The notes under the pieces were generated by a model. That model saw only the letters and a list, made by a program, of their open reading frames with translations. It was not told where the DNA came from and made no database searches. DNA of 64,000 bases from Phoronis australis (lineage: Eukaryota; Phoronida; Phoronidae), in contig NMRA01000296.1 in the NCBI GenBank assembly GCA_002633005.1, positions 98,232 through 162,231 on the forward strand, given 5' to 3'. Position 1 is the stretch's first letter; each line of letters starts with the position of its first letter. The translations under genes and the position numbers were made by a program. Shown piece by piece: positions 59,936-64,000 of this stretch.

Positions 59936-60085
59936 CAGCTTATTATTTAAAATGACTTATTCGTATTAAAATGACGTAGACAAGACACTGAATTTCGGGC
60001 CTCAAAAGTGGGGCCATCTATACTAATATAGAGGCCACACCGAAAGACGCCGGAGAGCGGGAGGAGGATCCCCTATATTAATTTA
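59936..60085 (+). mobile_element. TTAA-MITE, truncated copy
   Basis: Starts CAGCTTATTATTTAAAATGA, continues CTTATTCGTATTAAAATGAC and CTGAATTTCGGGCCTCAAAA, all as in the left half of 26915-27189. The right terminal repeat is missing after about 60085, and the flanking TTAA has decayed to TAAA. Confidence 0.75.
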
Positions 60086-60614
60086 GTCAATGTCAATTTA
60101 TTTCGGTCTGTGTTTAACTTCTGTTTAATTGCAAAGATCACCTGACACCAGTGAAGTTAGCCACTTCAGTGATAAAACCCAGCAAGGGTGTTAACTGCTA
60201 ACCATTCAATTCAGACAATTAGGCAATTACCCCATAGCCAGTGGCTAACAGAGGCTTATATGTATGATTCACGAGAAGCACATGGGTGACACAGTGAAGC
60301 CATTGCTAATGCAGTAATTGTTTTACTCCACACAATGGGAACTTAGAATTCTTAGCCTTAGGTCAGATTCTTGATAAACACTGGCGTCTTTACATCACCT
60401 CTAGAGGCCCTACAGAGGAAATAAGCACTGATAATAAGGGATCCAGGCCGAGTTTCTATCTTACGAGCTGTAGACACGTAACCTGTCCGTATGTAGTTAT
60501 TTATAGACACACACCCGAGAAGGAAGTTACCTCTTGTCTTGGAACACAAGTTGGTACACCCACAGATCCAGTCACCTACGTGTGACCATAGACTATAGTA
60601 TAGATAAGATTGAA

Positions 60615-61055
60615 AAGAAGAGTATCTTTATGGTGTGACCTGTGACCAGCCTCTAGTAAATCCCGTAACTTGTAGTGACTCGTGTTACTTGATTTTCAGT
60701 ACTGCATACAACGAATAGACATATGATATCAAGTACCGTGTGTTCTTTACTTTTCTACTGATGTGTTTCTAAGAGTGGATGAGCACGTCATCATTGAAGA
60801 CTTCGTCTATTTATAAAATTGACAAACTCAACTTTGACTTCCCACCGGAGACCTTTGGCTTTATGAACTTTTGACCCATTTTGAAATGGGTAACGTTGTC
60901 TTAAATCTTAAATTTGTTTGTAAAGAAAAAATATAATAATGTGTGTTATTTGTAAAAGTGGTATAGATGGTACTCATCAAACAGGAAAATGAAAATTGCA
61001 AGTTATATAGAGAACTAGCACCAATATTTACTTTTACGACAGCTGCAAGTGACAG
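60615..61055 (+). repeat. Duplicated segment, copy A
   Basis: Nearly identical to 61571-61993: both start AAGAAGAGTATCTTTA and end TACGACAGCTGCAAGTGACAG. Differences are a few substitutions and three small indels (for example about 17 extra bases in GCACGTCATCATTGAAGACT here). Confidence 0.92.
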
Positions 61056-61079
61056 TGTTGTGCGCGTTATGTAGATCTG

Positions 61080-61170
61080 CGCGTTTTAGGGATGACGTAA
61101 GCAAAATGTGTGATCGTGACGTCATCCGCAAACGGGCCGCCCGTTTGTGGATCAGAAGCGTGCTACGGGT
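61080..61170 (+). promoter_or_regulatory. GC-rich promoter-like segment with CRE sites and hairpin
   Basis: Contains TGACGTAA (61093-61100) and a consensus cAMP-response element TGACGTCA (61117-61124). A 9-bp inverted repeat with one-base loop follows (CAAACGGGC C GCCCGTTTG, 61129-61147), then a good splice donor (CGG/GTAAGT, about 61168). It looks like a promoter plus short non-coding first exon for a rightward gene, possibly the 62.1-kb one. Inference from motifs only. Confidence 0.45.
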
Positions 61171-61570
61171 AAGTTGACTGAATTTTCGCCGAATTTCTGT
61201 TACTGTAGGGATTAGTTTGCTTCATGTATAAAATAAATGTCAGTGTAACGCAATACTCTTTGTTTTAGTTATGTGTACTGTAATTATTTCTGAAATAGTC
61301 TCGTAATTGTGCTGATCTCCAGTTGCTCATTTAAAACGACTGTTCGCAAACACAAACGCCGAAACGGTTTACTGTACGTGATTTCAGAGAAATAATGTGA
61401 GATTCTGTTTTCTCTCATCTTGTTTATTTGCTCGGACCCAAATAGTGTGTGCAAGTGTGCAGGAGTTCTTGTGCATAATTCTTGAGTTGGGCTTTTTATC
61501 CAGAATTGTGTGAGGTTTGATCAGGAACAACTTACATTTTTCCCTGAATTTCGTTTCTTCGTGTTTTCAN

Positions 61571-61993
61571 AAGAAGAGTATCTTTAAGTTTATGGTGTGA
61601 CCAGCCTCTAGTAAATCCCGTAACTTGTAGTGACTCGTGTTACTTGATTTTCAGTACTGCATACAACGAATAGACATATGATATCAAGTACCGTGTGTTC
61701 TTTACTTTTCTACTGATGTGTTTCTAAGAGTGGATGAGCACCGTCTATTTATAAAATTGACAAACTCAACTTTGACTTCCCACCGGAGACCTTTGGCTTT
61801 ATGAACTTTTGACCCATTTTGAGATGGGTAACGTTGTCTTAAATCTTAAATTTGTTTGTAAAGAAAAAATATAATAACGTGTGTTATTTGTAAAAGTGGT
61901 ATAGATGGTACTCAGCAAACAGGAAAATGAAAATTGCAAGTTATATAGAGAACTAGCACCAATATTTACTTTTACGACAGCTGCAAGTGACAG
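61571..61993 (+). repeat. Duplicated segment, copy B
   Basis: Second copy of 60615-61055, beginning at the base immediately after the N at 61570. After it the sequence differs (CAATATCACTTCC here, TGTTGTGCGCG after copy A). Confidence 0.92.
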
Positions 61994-62101
61994 CAATATC
62001 ACTTCCTGCTTCTGGATAAAAGTGAGGATTGTGTGGTTGAAACTGCCGAACAGAAAAGTTAATAGTTGTTGTGGTCTTACGCTCTTTTGATATCCGTAAA
62101 A

Positions 62102-62653
62102 ATGTACAGGGCACGTTTAAACTCATGTGGCGTTCACACTAAGCAAATTATTTGTTTATTTCATGCTTCCAATGGTGCTATTGACGTCCTTCCACCAAGC
62201 TCATTTCATCATTGTTGCCGAAAAGCTAGTGGCAGTGGAATTGCAAATGCAAGCTCAAGCAACAAGTCTGGCCTCAGAAACAAGTCATCAGTTCAATTTC
62301 CTTGCAATGTAAGAAGACATACAGTGGTTCATAGGAAGCTCCAGGATGTTAAACAATTCACAACATATAACGAAAATGATGAAATTGACTCGGACTATTT
62401 GTTGAAAGACCCTGAAATAAAAAAAATGTTGAATGAAATCAGCGATGACTTCAAAGCATATCGAAGCGAAACTGATGACAGTTGTTCAGCTGAAAGTAAG
62501 AGTGGTGATAGAGATAGCTCGCCAACAGATGGTAGTGACAGTGATAGGGAGTCTGCAGTAGCTGATGATTTCACAGATGGCCTTGGTTCTGGTTTTGACA
62601 TCGGCAGTGATATGGGCAGTGGTATGTATGTAGCCAGCCAGCTAGCTGTATGA
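62102..62653 (+). CDS. Unrecognised acidic, serine-rich protein, probable first coding exon
   Basis: ATG at 62102 opens a 183-codon frame to TGA at 62651-62653. I do not recognise the protein. The first 50 residues are basic/hydrophobic with few acids (MYRARLNSCGVHTKQIICLF..), compatible with a mitochondrial presequence but not proof. The middle holds YLLKDPEIKKMLNEISDDF, a probable helix. The last third is Ser/Asp-rich (SETDDSCSAESKSGDRDSSP) and ends in Gly-Ser repeats. A strong donor, GTATGT, lies at 62622 after GGCAGTG, so the coding sequence probably continues in an exon outside what I can identify, leaving residues 1-173 plus one base here. A CAG acceptor before 61994 could start the exon. 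It is head-to-head with TMEM41A. Composition and bias look coding, but a chance frame is not excluded. Confidence 0.55.
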   Translation: MYRARLNSCGVHTKQIICLFHASNGAIDVLPPSSFHHCCRKASGSGIANASSSNKSGLRNKSSVQFPCNVRRHTVVHRKLQDVKQFTTYNENDEIDSDYLLKDPEIKKMLNEISDDFKAYRSETDDSCSAESKSGDRDSSPTDGSDSDRESAVADDFTDGLGSGFDIGSDMGSGMYVASQLAV

Positions 62654-63600
62654 AGACTATCGTCAAAATACAGCTAGGTACCAGTGTGTGTTGAGCTTAG
62701 TTAGACCCGGAATTCACACAGCCCGAAGAATTCTGCTGGTCACCTCGTTATGAAACTTTTATCAACATGTAGAGTTAACGATTGGCGGGGGTGCATGCAA
62801 AATCTGGGAGTCAACTGGCACTCACCTTGTCTGTTATAGCCATTTAAATGAAAAACAATCTAATAAACATCATTTTCTTGCGTAATTCTCTGCCTTTTGT
62901 AACGAAGCAAAGTCTGTTGTCGATTTGAAAACATTACGCTTGTGACACGCGCACACACCTTTTCCTAAATTCTTTGCAACATCTCTTGGGAGGTGATGGC
63001 AGCTTTGCACCGGCTACAAAATTTGTTCTGAAATTCAGTTTGCTGGTACTAAAAACTTATGACAAAATGAAACCACTTCCAATGATGTTATGTGACATGT
63101 ACGCAACCTCGTGAAAGAAGAATACTAGGTGATTGAATAACTGGTGAAAGAAGATACTGTTCAATAGGTAATGCAATATTTTATGGCACCAAAAGTGATG
63201 CAAGGATTGCTCCACCACCTTTGTTCAGCAGCAGAATAACGGTAAAATGCCAATTTTTCCAACACTGGTAAACTTAACTTAGTGTGCTCAAGGAAGAATG
63301 TTATTTAATGGCACTAATTTTGTGTCAGATTTTATTTAGCCAGTTTTTACCCACATCAGCGCAAAGCTATTTGGTATACAGATTTGCACCAAGGCTAGTA
63401 TATATGATGCTCTCCAAGCAGAAAACAATGACACAGAATTCCATTTCATGATGGCTGACTGTAAGCAGAATTCACCATCGTAGCCGTCCAATGACCAGGA
63501 AATATAGAGAAAGTTAATAAGCCTTGTCATTTTAGCATTTGTGCAAAGGTGGCTGGCTAGGGTGATTAGGAGAAGAGATACGACAGGTAGTGGTAATTAA
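62654..63600. other. Sequence downstream of the 62-kb exon, nothing recognised
   Basis: If the donor at 62622 is used this is intron. No exon with matching phase 1 and a similarity I recognise was found. The reverse open frame 63336-63530 is unsupported. Confidence 0.5.
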
Positions 63601-63614
63601 TCGCACGTTATTTT

Positions 63615-63835
63615 CGATATACCGTAATCGTTCGGGTTAACGCCCATGCTCAGTTAACCGCCCACCCCTACTTTAGGTGGATTTTGGATTTAACCGCCCA
63701 CTGCTCGGTTAACCGCCCCCCTGCTATTTTTGAAGATTTCCAATTAAGCGCCCACCTCTCGGTTAAGCGCCCATCCCCTACTTTTGACGATTGGTGATTA
63801 CCGCCCTGTGCTAATAGGAAACGCGAATCCCCGAC
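63615..63835 (+). repeat. Repeat built from TTAACCGCCCA-like units
   Basis: Seven or so degenerate units (GGTTAACGCCCATG, AGTTAACCGCCCACCCC, TTTAACCGCCCACTG, GGTTAACCGCCCCCC, ATTAAGCGCCCACC, GGTTAAGCGCCCATCCCC, GATTACCGCCCTG) sit in two larger, similar blocks separated by CTACTTT..GGATTT and CTATTTTTGAAGATT. A probable internally repetitive dispersed element. Non-coding. Confidence 0.7.
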
Positions 63836-64000
63836 CTTTTAGATTAAGATCGATGATAACATTGAGTGCAACGACGGCCTCAGAGACCGCGGTTTAGCAA
63901 TGTGAATTATGATACCAGTAACAAATTATTGTAACGGGTCATCGATTAACTTCAAAATGTAATACTTGAACACTTTGTCACTTTCTTTTCTTCTCATGTT
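63836..64000. other. Window end, nothing recognised
   Basis: Short AT-rich flank without visible features. Confidence 0.5.

Larger units (their letters stand above)
59303..62101. other. Head-to-head region between TMEM41A and the 62-kb gene
   Basis: Should hold the TMEM41A promoter and the promoter of the gene at 62.1 kb. It contains a truncated TTAA-MITE (59936-60085), the duplicated segments 60615-61055 and 61571-61993, a GC-rich CRE-containing segment (61080-61170) and an N at 61570. No coding exon is seen. Confidence 0.55.

Noticed and set aside
62395-62601. Minus-strand 68-codon frame
   Set aside because: Shadow of the Ser/Asp-rich plus-strand frame at 62102-62653.

Overview
This window is animal nuclear DNA. 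Coding sequence is split into short exons with GT..AG introns, intergenic space is large and AT-rich, tRNA-like SINEs and small inverted-repeat transposons are scattered throughout, and there are no bacterial-style operons. Three genes can be read with confidence and a fourth is unrecognised. Each recognised gene looks like the single-copy counterpart of a vertebrate gene or paralogue set, and repeat copies differ strongly from one another. I infer a marine invertebrate, possibly an invertebrate deuterostome such as a hemichordate. The species cannot be named from the sequence alone.

Layout. 1-6736: no gene seen; several repeats; probably upstream or intronic DNA of the first gene. 6737-11549 (+): the last three exons of an ETS transcription factor of the PEA3 group (ETV1/ETV4/ETV5), with a 3'UTR to about 12.6 kb. 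12.6-23.8 kb: intergenic or 5' region with two MITE-like elements, one a long inverted repeat. 23863-47817 (+): a complete dual leucine zipper kinase gene (MAP3K12/13, DLK/LZK), 12 coding exons and 993 predicted residues, with a 3'UTR to about 49.67 kb. 53089-59302 (-): a complete TMEM41A gene, five exons and 246 residues, tail-to-tail with the kinase. 60.6-62.0 kb: a near-identical duplicated segment whose second copy starts exactly after an N, probably two haplotypes joined. 62102-62653 (+): an open exon of an unrecognised acidic, serine-rich protein, head-to-head with TMEM41A. 62.7-64 kb: repeats, including an array of a TTAACCGCCCA-like motif.

The exon chains are supported by intron phase: every junction I propose restores the frame, and the joined proteins read through the family signatures (kinase P-loop, HRD, DFG and APE; the ETS helices; the VTT/DedA-like core of TMEM41A).

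No obviously new biological system was found. The most interesting points are: (a) ETV, MAP3K12/13 and TMEM41A together, the same gene set as human 3q27 with the same convergent MAP3K13/TMEM41A arrangement, suggesting old microsynteny; (b) the probable haplotype duplication at the N; (c) several transposons whose structures (target-site duplications, terminal repeats, a nested insertion) can be read directly; (d) seven consecutive frame-preserving exons in the kinase gene.
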